From Actinomycetota bacterium (GTDB lineage: Bacteria; Actinomycetota; Thermoleophilia; Gaiellales; Gaiellaceae): DNA of 55,973 bases. This document shows, in pieces, positions 8,041 through 17,915 of this stretch. A program made the translations under genes and the position numbers. The stretch lies in the NCBI GenBank assembly GCA_005884575.1, contig VAWW01000057.1, forward strand, positions 1-55,973, written 5' to 3'. The notes beneath the pieces are model-generated. The model was not told the DNA's origin. It worked only from the letters and a program-made list of their open reading frames with translations, and made no database searches. How positions within the stretch are numbered: the first letter of the stretch is position 1; the number at the start of each line of letters is the position of its first letter.

Positions 8041-8610
8041 CTACCGTTCCTCCGAGTCACCCGCAACGAGCTCCCCGGCAACCGCCTCCGCGAGCTCGGG
8101 CTCGAAGCCGCGCGCGGCGAGGTAGCGGGCGGTCGTCACGGTCCGTCCCCGCCGGGCGGCGATCCGCTCGGCCCGGACAGATTCCGGCTCCAGCCCGGCG
8201 ATCGCAGCCTCGGCACCCGCCGGGCCGACGCCTTGCCGCTCGAGATCCGCCCGGATCGCGGCGTCGCCGTAACCCCGGCCGGCGAGCGCCTCGGCGCGGC
8301 CGGCCGCGAACCGGCCGTCGTCGAGGACCCCGGCCCGCTCGAGGGCCTCGACCGCCTCCGCGCGGGCGGCGGGGGGTACCGAGCGGCGGGCGAGCCGCTC
8401 GTCGAGGGCCTTCGCGGAGAGGTCTCGGAAGCGGAGTGCACGGCCGGCTGTCCGGAGCGCCTCGCTCCGCCGCAGGGCCCGCGCGAGGTCACGTGCGGTC
8501 GCCCGGTCGAACTCCCGGCCGAGGACCACGCCCGCTCGCACCACGGCGTCCACCGGCAGCGTCCGCCAGGGCGCTTCGTCGAGCTCGATCTCGACGCGGC
8601 CGCCCTGCAA
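8041..8610 (-). CDS. recX: RecX regulatory protein
   Basis: 189 aa from a TTG at 8610. It is Arg/Ala-rich and helical with the three-repeat RecX architecture: ALRFRDLSAKALDERLARR, then AVEALERAGVLDDGRFAAGRAE, then GYGDAAIRADLERQGVGP. RecX binds RecA filaments and inhibits recombinase and co-protease activity. It lies 25 bp downstream of recA. In-frame codons continue upstream of the TTG (VTALREL, resembling the family N-terminus) but reach no ATG/GTG/TTG, so the start is uncertain and may rely on coupling to recA. Confidence 0.9.
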   Translation of the reverse strand: MQGGRVEIELDEAPWRTLPVDAVVRAGVVLGREFDRATARDLARALRRSEALRTAGRALRFRDLSAKALDERLARRSVPPAARAEAVEALERAGVLDDGRFAAGRAEALAGRGYGDAAIRADLERQGVGPAGAEAAIAGLEPESVRAERIAARRGRTVTTARYLAARGFEPELAEAVAGELVAGDSEER

Positions 8611-8635
8611 CTCGCGTAAGGCAGTGACCCGGCGA

Positions 8636-9736
<1,101 letters not shown>

Positions 9737-9741
9737 CCTGA

Positions 9742-10272
9742 TCAACCTCCTAGCGCAAACGATTCGAGAACCTCGTACTGCGCCCCGGAAGGCGACAGTC
9801 GAGACAGGTAAACAGACGCATCGGACGGACCGAACTCGCCGATCTCCGGGAGTGGCGGCCGCAGGCGGGGCGCCTGGCGGAACCGCAGAACGGTGACGTG
9901 CGGGAGCCAGCGCCGCTTCTCGGGCCGGTAGACGCCCAAGGCCGCGAGCCGCTCGTGGAGCCGCTCCGCGTACAGCCCGGCCTGCCCGCCGAGGTCGTCG
10001 AGGACGAGCATGCCCACGCTCCGGGTCTCCCGGTACGTGCGGACGCGGAAGCGGATCGGCTCGAAGGCGTCGGCGCCGCCGACTGCGGACGCGATTCCGT
10101 CCACCTCCGCGGCAGGCGTCGAGCCGAGGAACGCGGTCGTGACGTGGAGGTGATCGCGGGGAACGATCCGACCGCCGGAGAGATGGCGCTCCTGCCACGG
10201 GACGAGCGCGTCGAGGATCTCGTCCGGGAGGCGGAGCGCACAGAAGAGCCTGAGCCGTTCATCGGCCGTCAC
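9742..10272 (-). CDS. thpR: RNA 2',3'-cyclic phosphodiesterase (ThpR/2H family)
   Basis: 176 aa from GTG at 10272 (GAGG 4 nt upstream); another GTG at 10290 overlaps the cinA stop but lacks a ribosome-binding site. The two catalytic tetrapeptides of the 2H phosphoesterase fold are present: HVTT near residue 43 and HVTV near 126. [10 protein letters not shown] opens the protein as in other bacterial members. The enzyme opens 2',3'-cyclic phosphates on RNA ends. Between cinA and recA it is a frequent operon neighbour in actinobacteria. Confidence 0.93.
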   Translation of the reverse strand: MTADERLRLFCALRLPDEILDALVPWQERHLSGGRIVPRDHLHVTTAFLGSTPAAEVDGIASAVGGADAFEPIRFRVRTYRETRSVGMLVLDDLGGQAGLYAERLHERLAALGVYRPEKRRWLPHVTVLRFRQAPRLRPPLPEIGEFGPSDASVYLSRLSPSGAQYEVLESFALGG

Positions 10273-10286
10273 GTTACCTCGCGATC

Positions 10287-11564
10287 TCACACGGAATCGT
10301 CACGATTCTGTGACAGAAGGCGCCGCAACAGGTGGAGCCCCATCGCCGTCGCGCGCTTGCGGATCGCGTCGCGGTCGCCGGGGATCGTGAACTCCTGTCC
10401 CCGGCCGCCGTCGGGGCCCTCGGCGTGGAGATACACGAGGCCGACCGGCTTTTCCGGCGTGCCGCCGCCTGGCCCCGCGATGCCCGTCACCGCGACGGCC
10501 GCGTCCGCGCCGAGCCGCTCACGGGCGCCGTGGACCATCGCCTCAGCCGTCTCCGCCGACACCGCGCCGTGCCGCTCGAGCACCTCGGCGGGCACCCCGA
10601 GCTCGGACTGCTTCAGCTCGTTCGAGTACGCCACGACCCCGCCGAGGACGACGTCGCTCGCGCCGGGGATGTCCGTCAGCCGCACCGCGACGAGGCCGCC
10701 GGTGCACGACTCGGCGGTCGCGAGCGTCCAGCCGCGGGAGCGCGCGAGCGCGAGAACGTGCTCCGAGACCGGCCGCTCGTCGCGCGCGAACAGGTAGCGC
10801 TCGAGCGGCGCGACGAGCGCGGCCTCGAGCTCGTCCGCGCGATTCTCCGCGCCCGGCTCGACGATGAAGTCGACATGGATCTCGAAGTCGCGCGCGCAGA
10901 TCGTCGCCTCGACACCGTTCCCGTCGCCGCCGGCGGCCGCGAGCGCCTGCGCGACGGCGGACTCGCTCGCGCCGTAGAAGCGCACGACGCGGCGGCCGGG
11001 AGGCCGCGCCCGCACGAGCACGCGCCGGAACGGCTCCGACTGGACGGCGTTCGGCCAGAGCCGCCGCAGCTCGGGCGGCGGGCCCGGAAGGACGACGACG
11101 ACTCCGCCGTTCCCGTTGCGCAGCACGAACGCCGGCGCCGTGCCGGCGAGGCCGACCGGCTCGGCGCCGTCGGGCAGCGTCGCCTGCTTCGTCACCCCCG
11201 GCTGGAAGTCGGTGTACGGGCGGTTGAGCCGTTGCGCGATCGCCCGCGAGACGCCTTCGATCTCGGCCTCGAGCGCCGGATCGACGTGCACTCCGATGCC
11301 GGCTGCGCGCGCGATCATCTCGACCGTCCGGTCGTCGTGCGTCGGGCCGAGCCCGCCCGAGACGAGCAGTGCGTCAGCGTCGACGTTCTCGCGCAGCGCC
11401 GCCTCGAGCTCCGCGGGATCGTCTCCGACGACGACAATCCGCGCCGGCTCGAGGCCGAGCGTCAGCGCCTCGCGCGCGAGGAACGGGCCGTTCAGGTCGG
11501 TGCGCTCGCCGCGGACGAGCTCGCTGCCCGTCACGACGACGACCGCGCGCGGCCGAACGTTCAC
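10287..11564 (-). CDS. cinA: CinA family protein (competence/damage-inducible; NMN deamidase domain)
   Basis: 425 aa from a GTG at 11564 that overlaps the rodZ stop (GTGA). N-terminal MoCF/COG1058 domain with TGSELVRGE, VSGGLGPTHDD and VVVLPGPPPELRRLW; C-terminal CinA deamidase domain with the signature TAESCTGG and VAYSNELKQ, then VTGIAGPGGGTPEKPVG. Family members hydrolyse ADP-ribose (N-domain) and deamidate nicotinamide mononucleotide (C-domain), linking to NAD salvage. Adjacent to recA as in many Gram-positive genomes. Both domains appear intact. Confidence 0.95.
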   Translation of the reverse strand: MNVRPRAVVVVTGSELVRGERTDLNGPFLAREALTLGLEPARIVVVGDDPAELEAALRENVDADALLVSGGLGPTHDDRTVEMIARAAGIGVHVDPALEAEIEGVSRAIAQRLNRPYTDFQPGVTKQATLPDGAEPVGLAGTAPAFVLRNGNGGVVVVLPGPPPELRRLWPNAVQSEPFRRVLVRARPPGRRVVRFYGASESAVAQALAAAGGDGNGVEATICARDFEIHVDFIVEPGAENRADELEAALVAPLERYLFARDERPVSEHVLALARSRGWTLATAESCTGGLVAVRLTDIPGASDVVLGGVVAYSNELKQSELGVPAEVLERHGAVSAETAEAMVHGARERLGADAAVAVTGIAGPGGGTPEKPVGLVYLHAEGPDGGRGQEFTIPGDRDAIRKRATAMGLHLLRRLLSQNRDDSV

Positions 11565-12280
11565 TTAGAGGTAGGCCGGATGCCGTTCTTCGTCACGAGG
11601 GCGACGAGCGGGCCGCCGCGCCGCAGCTTGATCGTGCGGTTGTTGAGAATCATGCGCAGCGCCTCCGGCGAGCTGGCCTGGATCCAGAGCCGCTTCCCGG
11701 TGAAGTCCTGGTGCTGGCCGCGCTCGAGCGTCCCGGCGAACTTCGCCTTTCCCCGCGCCGAGCCGAGGCGGACCTCGACGTAGGAGTTGCCGCGCACCGC
11801 CCGCACAACGAGATGCGCGGCGGCGGGCCGTACCGGCGGCGGCGGCTGCGCGGTCGTGTCGGTCGATCCCGTCACGGTCGGCAGCACGGCCGTGCCGCTG
11901 CCGCCGCCGAACTTCCAGGCGACGATCACGAGCGCCGTCAGCGCGGCGATGCCGAGCAGCGCGAGGAGGACGGCACGCGACTCGAGCCGCCGCTGCTGCC
12001 GGGCGCGCGGATAGCTGCGCCGCGGTCGGAACATCTCCTCCTGGTCGACGACGTAGCGCGAGTTGTACTCGTCGACGTAGAGCTGCCCGTCGAGGCCCAG
12101 GAACTCCGCGTAGGTGCGGAGGAAGCCCTTGACGTACGTCTGCGAGGGCAGCACCTCGAACTGCTCCTCCTCGAGGGCGCGCAGATACTTGCCGCGGATC
12201 TTCGTCGCCTGCTCGACCTGCGGGAAGTCGAGGTGCTGGCGGAGGCGAGCCTCGCGGAGTGAGTTTCCGATCTCGAACAT
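11561..12280 (-). CDS. rodZ: RodZ-like HTH/membrane protein
   Basis: 239 aa. N-terminal Cro/CI-type helix-turn-helix (about 5-70: LREARLRQHLDFPQVEQATK, KIRGKYLRALEEEQFEVLP, YVKGFLRTYAEFLGL), a basic stretch, one membrane helix (about 104-124), a Pro/Thr linker and a C-terminal DUF4115 beta-rich domain (about 150-239). RodZ links MreB to the cell-wall elongation complex and affects rod shape. No mreB is visible here. It precedes cinA with a 4-bp overlap, so the two are translationally coupled. Confidence 0.9.
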   Translation of the reverse strand: MFEIGNSLREARLRQHLDFPQVEQATKIRGKYLRALEEEQFEVLPSQTYVKGFLRTYAEFLGLDGQLYVDEYNSRYVVDQEEMFRPRRSYPRARQQRRLESRAVLLALLGIAALTALVIVAWKFGGGSGTAVLPTVTGSTDTTAQPPPPVRPAAAHLVVRAVRGNSYVEVRLGSARGKAKFAGTLERGQHQDFTGKRLWIQASSPEALRMILNNRTIKLRRGGPLVALVTKNGIRPTSK

Positions 12281-12304
12281 CGCGGCGAGCCGCCAATTGT
12301 AGGG

Positions 12305-12649
12305 CTACTTCTCGAAGTGCAGAAGCAGCTCGTAGAAGCCGACCGAGATCGCTGCGGTCACGGCGATGCAGATCGCGACGGCGCCGAGAATCCGCGCCGC
12401 GCGGGCGCGCCCCTCTCCCCCGGCCCGCCCGACCGTCCGCTGAACCCGCACCCGTGCGAGGTTCGACGCGCCGATCGCCAGGAAGCCGAGTCCCAGCGCG
12501 ACGGGGATCCCCCACGCGGCGTCGATCAGGGCGACGCCCTTCGAGCGCTGTGCGAGCACGATCGCGGCCGGAACGGCGAGTACCCCGACGGCGCCGAGCA
12601 GCGCGGCGACGGAGGCACGGTGGTTGCTCCCTCTGGTCCGGACGGCCAA
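12305..12649 (-). CDS. Small membrane protein, unknown
   Basis: 114 aa from a TTG directly after the permease stop (TAGTTG), so probably coupled to it. Three hydrophobic segments (about 12-32, 42-62, 87-108) with a basic loop (RVRVQRTVGRAGGEGRARAAR) after the second. I recognise no family. It lies between the BMP/ABC transporter genes and rodZ, in the same orientation and 24 bp before rodZ. It could be an accessory of the transporter or an unrelated membrane protein. Confidence 0.7.
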   Translation of the reverse strand: MAVRTRGSNHRASVAALLGAVGVLAVPAAIVLAQRSKGVALIDAAWGIPVALGLGFLAIGASNLARVRVQRTVGRAGGEGRARAARILGAVAICIAVTAAISVGFYELLLHFEK

Positions 12650-13876
12650 CTACTGCTTCTGGTAGGGACGTCCGATGGCGGCGGGCGGGATCGACCGGCC
12701 GATCACGCCGGCGACGGCGATCAGCGTGAGCACGTAGGGCAGTGCCTCGAAGAGCGTCCCGTACGTGGACCACGCGTCGACGTTCTGGAGCTGCGGGGCG
12801 AACGCGCTGGAGAACCCGAAGAGGAGTGCGGCGGCGAACGCCCCGAACGGGCGCCACTTGCCGAAGATCAGAGCGGCGAGCGCGATGAAGCCGCGCCCCG
12901 CGGTCATGTTCTCGGTGAACGAGTTGACGAATCCGATCGAGAGGTAGGCGCCGCCGAGCGCGGCGAGGGCACCGGACGTCACCACCGACGCATACCGGAC
13001 CCCGTAGACCGAGATCCCGACCGTGTCCGCGGCACGAGGGTGCTCACCGACCGAGCGGATGTGAAGGCCGAGCGGCGTCCTGAACATCACGATGTAGGCG
13101 ACGACCAGCAGGACGAAGCTGAGCCAGACCATCAGGTTCTGACTCCCGAGCACTTCGTCGAGGAACGAGCCGAGCGAGTGCGGCGGAATCGAGCCGAGCC
13201 AGCCGAGGTGTACGTCGGGGATCGCAGGCAGGTTGTCTGGCGTCCCGTTGTTGCCGTAGATGTCGACGTACAGGTAGCCGGTTATCCCGAGCGCCAGGAA
13301 GTTGACCGCGGTCCCGCCGACGATCTGGTCCGCTCGGAGATGGATCGCGAAGAACGCGTGGACGAGCGCGAGCGCCGCTCCAGACGCCATCCCGATCAGC
13401 ACGCCCGCGACCCACGACCCCGTCTTGTCCGCGCCGTACGCGCCGAAGAAGGCGCCCATCAGCATCATCCCCTCGAGGCCGATGTTCACGACGCCGCTCC
13501 GCTCCGAGAACATGCCGCCGATCGCTGCGTAGGTGAGGGGAGTCGCGAACACGAGCGTTGCGGCGAGGATCGTCGACCAGGTGATCACGGCCTGGAGGTG
13601 CGAGACGCTCGCGTGCGTTGCGAGAACCGCGCCCGCGATGCCGATCACCCCTGCCGCGACGGCGGCCCAGCCGAGCCGGCGTCTTCCTCCCGCAACGGCC
13701 CAGGCGCCGCACGCGATCGCAGCGGCGCCGACGACCGCGGGCAGCGCGACCGTGCGCGAGTGCACCGGCGGCAAGGCGAGCCAGAACGCGAGCACGCCGA
13801 GGCCGATGCCGGCGATGCCGACCGGCTCGCTCCCGGCGAGGGCCGAGGCCGGCGCACGTTCGACGGCCGTGCTCAT
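12650..13876 (-). CDS. BMP-type (nucleoside) ABC transporter permease 2
   Basis: 408 aa from ATG at 13876, overlapping the previous stop as ATGA. About nine to ten membrane helices. The region from about 115 carries the BPD_transp_2 signature (TPLTYAAIGGMFSERSGVVN, IGLEGMMLMGAFFGAYG, ...GEHPRAADTVGISVYGVRY...). This is the YufQ/PnrE-type partner permease of simple-sugar/nucleoside importers that work with a BMP binding protein. It follows permease 1, the ATPase and the binding protein in one operon. Confidence 0.93.
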   Translation of the reverse strand: MSTAVERAPASALAGSEPVGIAGIGLGVLAFWLALPPVHSRTVALPAVVGAAAIACGAWAVAGGRRRLGWAAVAAGVIGIAGAVLATHASVSHLQAVITWSTILAATLVFATPLTYAAIGGMFSERSGVVNIGLEGMMLMGAFFGAYGADKTGSWVAGVLIGMASGAALALVHAFFAIHLRADQIVGGTAVNFLALGITGYLYVDIYGNNGTPDNLPAIPDVHLGWLGSIPPHSLGSFLDEVLGSQNLMVWLSFVLLVVAYIVMFRTPLGLHIRSVGEHPRAADTVGISVYGVRYASVVTSGALAALGGAYLSIGFVNSFTENMTAGRGFIALAALIFGKWRPFGAFAAALLFGFSSAFAPQLQNVDAWSTYGTLFEALPYVLTLIAVAGVIGRSIPPAAIGRPYQKQ

Positions 13877-15150
13877 TGCCCGGTCACCGCCCGCGGGCGG
13901 CCCAGACGGAGCTTCCGCCGCCACTGCCAGAGGTAGAGGATCAGGAGGTCGGCGCCGACGAAGAGGACGACGAGTCCCTGGATGATCCGCGTCAGGTTGC
14001 CGGCCAGCTCCGGCTTGAAGACGGACGGGTCGAGGTTGCGCGTCGAGGTTCCGTTCAGGAGCGCGGCGAAGAGGATCCCGGCGAGGAACGTGCCGACGGC
14101 CGTGTTCCGTCCCAGCAGCGCCACCGCGATTCCGGTGAAGCCGATCGAGGAGATCTGGACCGTCGTGAGGTCGAGGTGGAACTGCCAGCCGAGGATGTCC
14201 ATCGAGCCCGCAAGCCCGGCGAACGCGCCCGAGATCGCCATCGCGAGGAAGTAGTTGCGCGCGACGCTGATCCCCCCGTAGCGGGCCGCCTCCGGGTTGA
14301 ACCCGACGGCGCGGACCTCGTATCCGAGCGTCGTGCGGTTGATCATGATCCAGTACACCGCGAGTGCTCCGATCGCGATGAAGAAGCCGACGTGGAGGCC
14401 CTGCAGGACCGCGCTGCCCCAGAAGACCGGCAGGTGAGCGTCCGGAGCGACCGACTTCGTCACCGGCGCCGAGATCTGCGCCTTATCCTGCAGCGGGCCG
14501 CCGAAGCCGACGAGGTAGCTGCCGACCCACACCGCGATCCAGTTCAACATGATCGTAGTGATCACCTCGTGGGCGCCGATCGACGCCTTCAGGAAACCCG
14601 CGATGCCGGCCCACATCCCGCCCGCGACCGCCGCCGCGACGACTGCGACGAGGATGTGCAGCCATCCCGGAAGTCCGTTCAGCGACGACCCGATCCAGAC
14701 GGCCGTGATCGCCCCGACGATGTACTGGCCGTTGCCGCCGATGTTGAACATGCCGCAGCGGAATGCGAACGCGACAGCGAGACCGGTCAGGATCAGCGGC
14801 GTTGCGATCAGCAGCGTCTGCTGGAGGTTGAGCGCGGCGAGCGAACGCTCGGTTCCGCTCACCCAGGGGAAGAGCCAGTTCAGGCCGGTCCCGTCGAAGA
14901 TCGCCCTGTAGGTCGCGAGCGGGTTCTTGCCCGTCGTCGCGAGGACGACGAGGCCGCCGACGAAGAAGGCGAGCAGCGCGGTCAGGATCGGCGTGACGAT
15001 GCCGCCGGCGCGCTGGTAGAACGCGAGCCGTTCCGCGACGCTCGGAGCGTAGTCGGCACCGGACCGGGCTTCCGGTTCGGAGTCCAGCTCCTCGACGCGT
15101 TCCTCGGCGACGACGTCCTCGAGGTCGGGATCCAGCTCGTCGTCCGTCAC
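13873..15150 (-). CDS. BMP-type (nucleoside) ABC transporter permease 1
   Basis: 425 aa from a GTG at 15150 (GTGA overlap with the ATPase stop). An acidic N-terminal extension (about 35 residues rich in Asp/Glu) precedes about ten membrane helices. The BPD_transp_2 core shows FAFRCGMFNIGGNGQYIVGA, HEVITTIMLNWIAVW and GFNPEAARYGGI. YufP/PnrD-type permeases pair with the following permease to form the channel. The acidic N-terminus is unusual in length but not unprecedented. Confidence 0.93.
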   Translation of the reverse strand: MTDDELDPDLEDVVAEERVEELDSEPEARSGADYAPSVAERLAFYQRAGGIVTPILTALLAFFVGGLVVLATTGKNPLATYRAIFDGTGLNWLFPWVSGTERSLAALNLQQTLLIATPLILTGLAVAFAFRCGMFNIGGNGQYIVGAITAVWIGSSLNGLPGWLHILVAVVAAAVAGGMWAGIAGFLKASIGAHEVITTIMLNWIAVWVGSYLVGFGGPLQDKAQISAPVTKSVAPDAHLPVFWGSAVLQGLHVGFFIAIGALAVYWIMINRTTLGYEVRAVGFNPEAARYGGISVARNYFLAMAISGAFAGLAGSMDILGWQFHLDLTTVQISSIGFTGIAVALLGRNTAVGTFLAGILFAALLNGTSTRNLDPSVFKPELAGNLTRIIQGLVVLFVGADLLILYLWQWRRKLRLGRPRAVTGQ

Positions 15151-16676
15151 GCCGCCTTGTTCCTGCCCCCGCCCGTCATCGCGACGCCCAGCTCCTCCTC
15201 GGTCACGGCCGGACTGTACTCGCCGACGATGCGTCCTTCGTAGATGACGAGGATCCGGTCGGAAAGCGAGAGGATCTCGTCGAGCTCGAGCGACACGAGC
15301 AGGATCGCGCGGCCTTCGTCGCGCTCCTCGATGAGCCGGCGGTGCACGAACTCGATCGCGCCGACGTCGAGTCCGCGCGTCGGCTGCGCCGCGATCAACA
15401 CCTTCGGGTCGCGCTCGATCTCGCGCGCGAGCACGACCTTCTGCTGATTGCCGCCCGAGAGCGCGCCGGCAAGCGTGCGAGGGCCGCCGCCCCGGACGTC
15501 GAACGCGGGCAGGGTCCGGCGCGCGCGCTCGAGCATCAGGCTCGGCCGCAGCCAGCCGAAGCGCGCAACGGGCTCCTTGTCGAAGTCGTGCAGGGCGAGG
15601 TTCTCGGCCAGCGAGAACTCGAGCACGAGGCCGCGGCGCTGGCGGTCCTCGGGAATGTGACCGAGTCCCTCGTCGAGATGCTCCGACGGACCGGCGTTCG
15701 TGATGTCGAGCCCGCCGACGCGCACGCTGCCACCGGACGGCTTGACCAGCCCACAAAGCGCGTCGATCAGCTCCGTCTGCCCGTTGCCGTCGACGCCGGC
15801 GATTCCGACGATCTCGCCGCGGCGGATCTCCATGCCGACGCCGCGCACCGCCTCGATACCGCGGTCGTCCACGACGTGCAGGTCGTCGACGTCGAGCACG
15901 ACGTCGCCGGGACGCGCAGGTGACTTCGCGACCTGCAGCAGCACGTCGCGCCCGACCATCAGCCGCGCGAGGCCGTCCTCCGTCGCACCCTCGCGCGGGA
16001 CCGTGTCGACTTTCTTGCCGCGGCGGAGGACGGTGATCCGGTCGGCGATCTCGAGCACCTCGTGCAGCTTGTGCGAGATGAAGATGATCGAGAGGCCCTC
16101 GCTCCTCAGCCGCTCGAGGATCGCGAACAGCTCCGTCGCCTCCTGCGGAGTCAGGACGGCCGTCGGCTCATCGAGCACGAGGATCTCCGCCCGGCGGTAG
16201 AGCGCCTTCAGGATCTCGACGCGCTGCTGCTGGCCGACCGTGATGTTCTCGATCCGCGCGTCGGGGTCGATCGCGAACCGGAACTGCTCGGCGATCTCGC
16301 GAACACGCTGCCGCGCTGCGGCCCGGTCGAAGAACACCTTCGCCTGTGTCGGCTCGTTGGCGAGGACGATGTTCTCGGCCACGGTCATCACCGGGATCAG
16401 CATGAAATGCTGGTGGACCATTCCGATCCCGTGCTCGATCGCGTCGCGCGACGACGCGAAGGCGACCCTCTGTCCCTTGATCAGGATCTCGCCCTCGTCG
16501 GGGTGGTACAGGCCGTAGAGGACGTTCATCAACGTCGACTTTCCGGCGCCGTTCTCGCCGAGCAGCGCGTGCACCTCTCCCTTGCGCAGGTCGAGGTCGA
16601 TGTGGTCGTTTGCAAGTACCCCGGGAAAGCGCTTCGTGATTCCCCGGAGCTCGAGCAGCGCAGGCTCCGACGCCAT
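15147..16676 (-). CDS. BMP-type (nucleoside) ABC transporter ATP-binding protein, two ABC domains
   Basis: 509 aa from ATG at 16676. Two ABC modules: Walker A GENGAGKST (about 35-43), the signature-like ITVGQQQRVEIL and Walker B EILVLDEPTA in the first; in the second the P-loop region is the degenerate GVDGNGQTEL with LSGGNQQKVVLAR and KVLIAAQPTRGLDVG. This paired organisation with one non-canonical P-loop and an AAQPTRG Walker B is typical of sugar/nucleoside (RbsA/YufO-type) ATPases. It powers the two permeases encoded downstream. Confidence 0.95.
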   Translation of the reverse strand: MASEPALLELRGITKRFPGVLANDHIDLDLRKGEVHALLGENGAGKSTLMNVLYGLYHPDEGEILIKGQRVAFASSRDAIEHGIGMVHQHFMLIPVMTVAENIVLANEPTQAKVFFDRAAARQRVREIAEQFRFAIDPDARIENITVGQQQRVEILKALYRRAEILVLDEPTAVLTPQEATELFAILERLRSEGLSIIFISHKLHEVLEIADRITVLRRGKKVDTVPREGATEDGLARLMVGRDVLLQVAKSPARPGDVVLDVDDLHVVDDRGIEAVRGVGMEIRRGEIVGIAGVDGNGQTELIDALCGLVKPSGGSVRVGGLDITNAGPSEHLDEGLGHIPEDRQRRGLVLEFSLAENLALHDFDKEPVARFGWLRPSLMLERARRTLPAFDVRGGGPRTLAGALSGGNQQKVVLAREIERDPKVLIAAQPTRGLDVGAIEFVHRRLIEERDEGRAILLVSLELDEILSLSDRILVIYEGRIVGEYSPAVTEEELGVAMTGGGRNKAA

Positions 16677-16689
16677 GGGCGGAATCCTA

Positions 16690-16713
16690 GGGGGCGGGAC
16701 CGCGCCCGCCCCC
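16690..16713 (-). terminator. GC hairpin between binding-protein and ATPase genes
   Basis: A perfect 9-bp stem GGGGGCGGG/CCCGCCCCC with a 6-nt loop (ACCGCG) lies in the 53-bp gap. There is no T-run after it on the minus strand. Such hairpins downstream of binding-protein genes commonly protect the upstream message from 3' exonucleases or reduce read-through, giving more binding protein than ATPase. Function inferred. Confidence 0.6.
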
Positions 16714-16729
16714 TGGAACCGTGTGCCGA

Positions 16730-17779
16730 CTAGGTGCCGGAGGGCGGGACGATCTTGCCCGAGGCGATCTGCTTCGCGATGTTCGAGACGCGCGCGAGGA
16801 TGTACGCGCGGTCGGCCTTCGAGAGCTTCGGGCTGAGCTTTCCGTAGCCCACGGCGCCGTTCTTGACGCTGAAGACCTGGTCGGAGCCACCGGTGAAACC
16901 GTCGGGGTTCTGCGCGTAGGCCTGGATCGTCTGGTACACCGCGACGTCGACCTTCTTCGTCGCGCTCGTCAGGATGTGCGGGCCGAGGAACGACTGGTCG
17001 GCGTCGACGCCGATGCCCCAGACGCCGCTCTGCTTCGCCGCGGTGAGCCCGCCGAGGCCGCACTGGCCCGCCGCCTCGAAGACGACACCGGACCCTCGCG
17101 AGATCTGGTTCTGCGTCGTCACCTTGCATTTCGCCTGGTCGGCGAAGGTCGGGTCGTTCGCGTAGTTGATGAGAACGGTGACCTTCGGGTTCGCCTTCTT
17201 CGCACCGGCCGCGTAGCCCGTGAGGAAGTGGATGATCGCAGGCACCTTGTTCGCACCGACGCCGCTCACGACCTGCTTGCCCTTGTACGGATGCCGCTTG
17301 ATCTCGAGCCCGGCGATGTAGCCGACGAGGTAGCCGGCTTCCTGTTCCTTGAAGACGAGGCCGCGAACGTTCGCCGGTTTGGACGCGAGCAACGCGTACG
17401 GCACGTCGACGCCGGCGAACTTCGTGTTCGGCACGGCAGGCGCGAGCTTGTCGAGCGGGTCGAACATCAGGAAGCCGACGCCGATCACGAGCCCGTAACC
17501 CTGCTGCGCCGCACTGCGAAGGTTCGGCAGCCGGTCCTCGGCCGTGTTGGTGATGAAGACACGGCCGTCGACGCCGAGCTTGCTCTGCGCCCGCTGCAGC
17601 CCGACGTAGGCGAGGTGGTTGAAGCCCTTGTCGTTCAGGCCACCGATGTCCGTGACGACGGCAACCCTGGCGGTCGCCCTCGGCGCCGCGTTGCTACTGC
17701 TGCTTCCGAGCCCCGCAGCCAGCGCCGCGCCGGCCGCGACCACAGCGATCGCGAGCAGCAACAATCGTTTCGATTTCAC
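16730..17779 (-). CDS. BMP family (PnrA-like) substrate-binding protein
   Basis: 349 aa from GTG at 17779 (GTGAAATCG; GGAGGG upstream). An N-terminal signal peptide (KSKRLLLLAIAVVAAGAALAAG) is followed by a BMP domain: VAVVTDIGGLNDKGFNHLAYVG, then VIGVGFLMFDPLDKLA, FKEQEAGYLVGYIAGLE, GVGANKVPAI and GVVFEAAGQCGLG. BMP proteins bind purine and other nucleosides. No lipobox cysteine is visible (AAGLGSSSSNA follows the hydrophobic core), so unlike most relatives it does not look like a lipoprotein. It heads the transporter operon; its leader (17780-17915) contains a GACTCG/CGAGTC-based stem. Confidence 0.93.
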   Translation of the reverse strand: MKSKRLLLLAIAVVAAGAALAAGLGSSSSNAAPRATARVAVVTDIGGLNDKGFNHLAYVGLQRAQSKLGVDGRVFITNTAEDRLPNLRSAAQQGYGLVIGVGFLMFDPLDKLAPAVPNTKFAGVDVPYALLASKPANVRGLVFKEQEAGYLVGYIAGLEIKRHPYKGKQVVSGVGANKVPAIIHFLTGYAAGAKKANPKVTVLINYANDPTFADQAKCKVTTQNQISRGSGVVFEAAGQCGLGGLTAAKQSGVWGIGVDADQSFLGPHILTSATKKVDVAVYQTIQAYAQNPDGFTGGSDQVFSVKNGAVGYGKLSPKLSKADRAYILARVSNIAKQIASGKIVPPSGT

Positions 17780-17915
17780 AAGCGTTCCCTCCTACACCGA
17801 TAGCAATGGGGCGGATGCTAACCCGTCGACTCGCCCCGGTCGAGGCGGGCCCGAGTCGCCACGAACTCCGACGATCAAGCCTTTTATTAGTTAGGAGGCA
17901 AGGCCCGCGGCGTGG

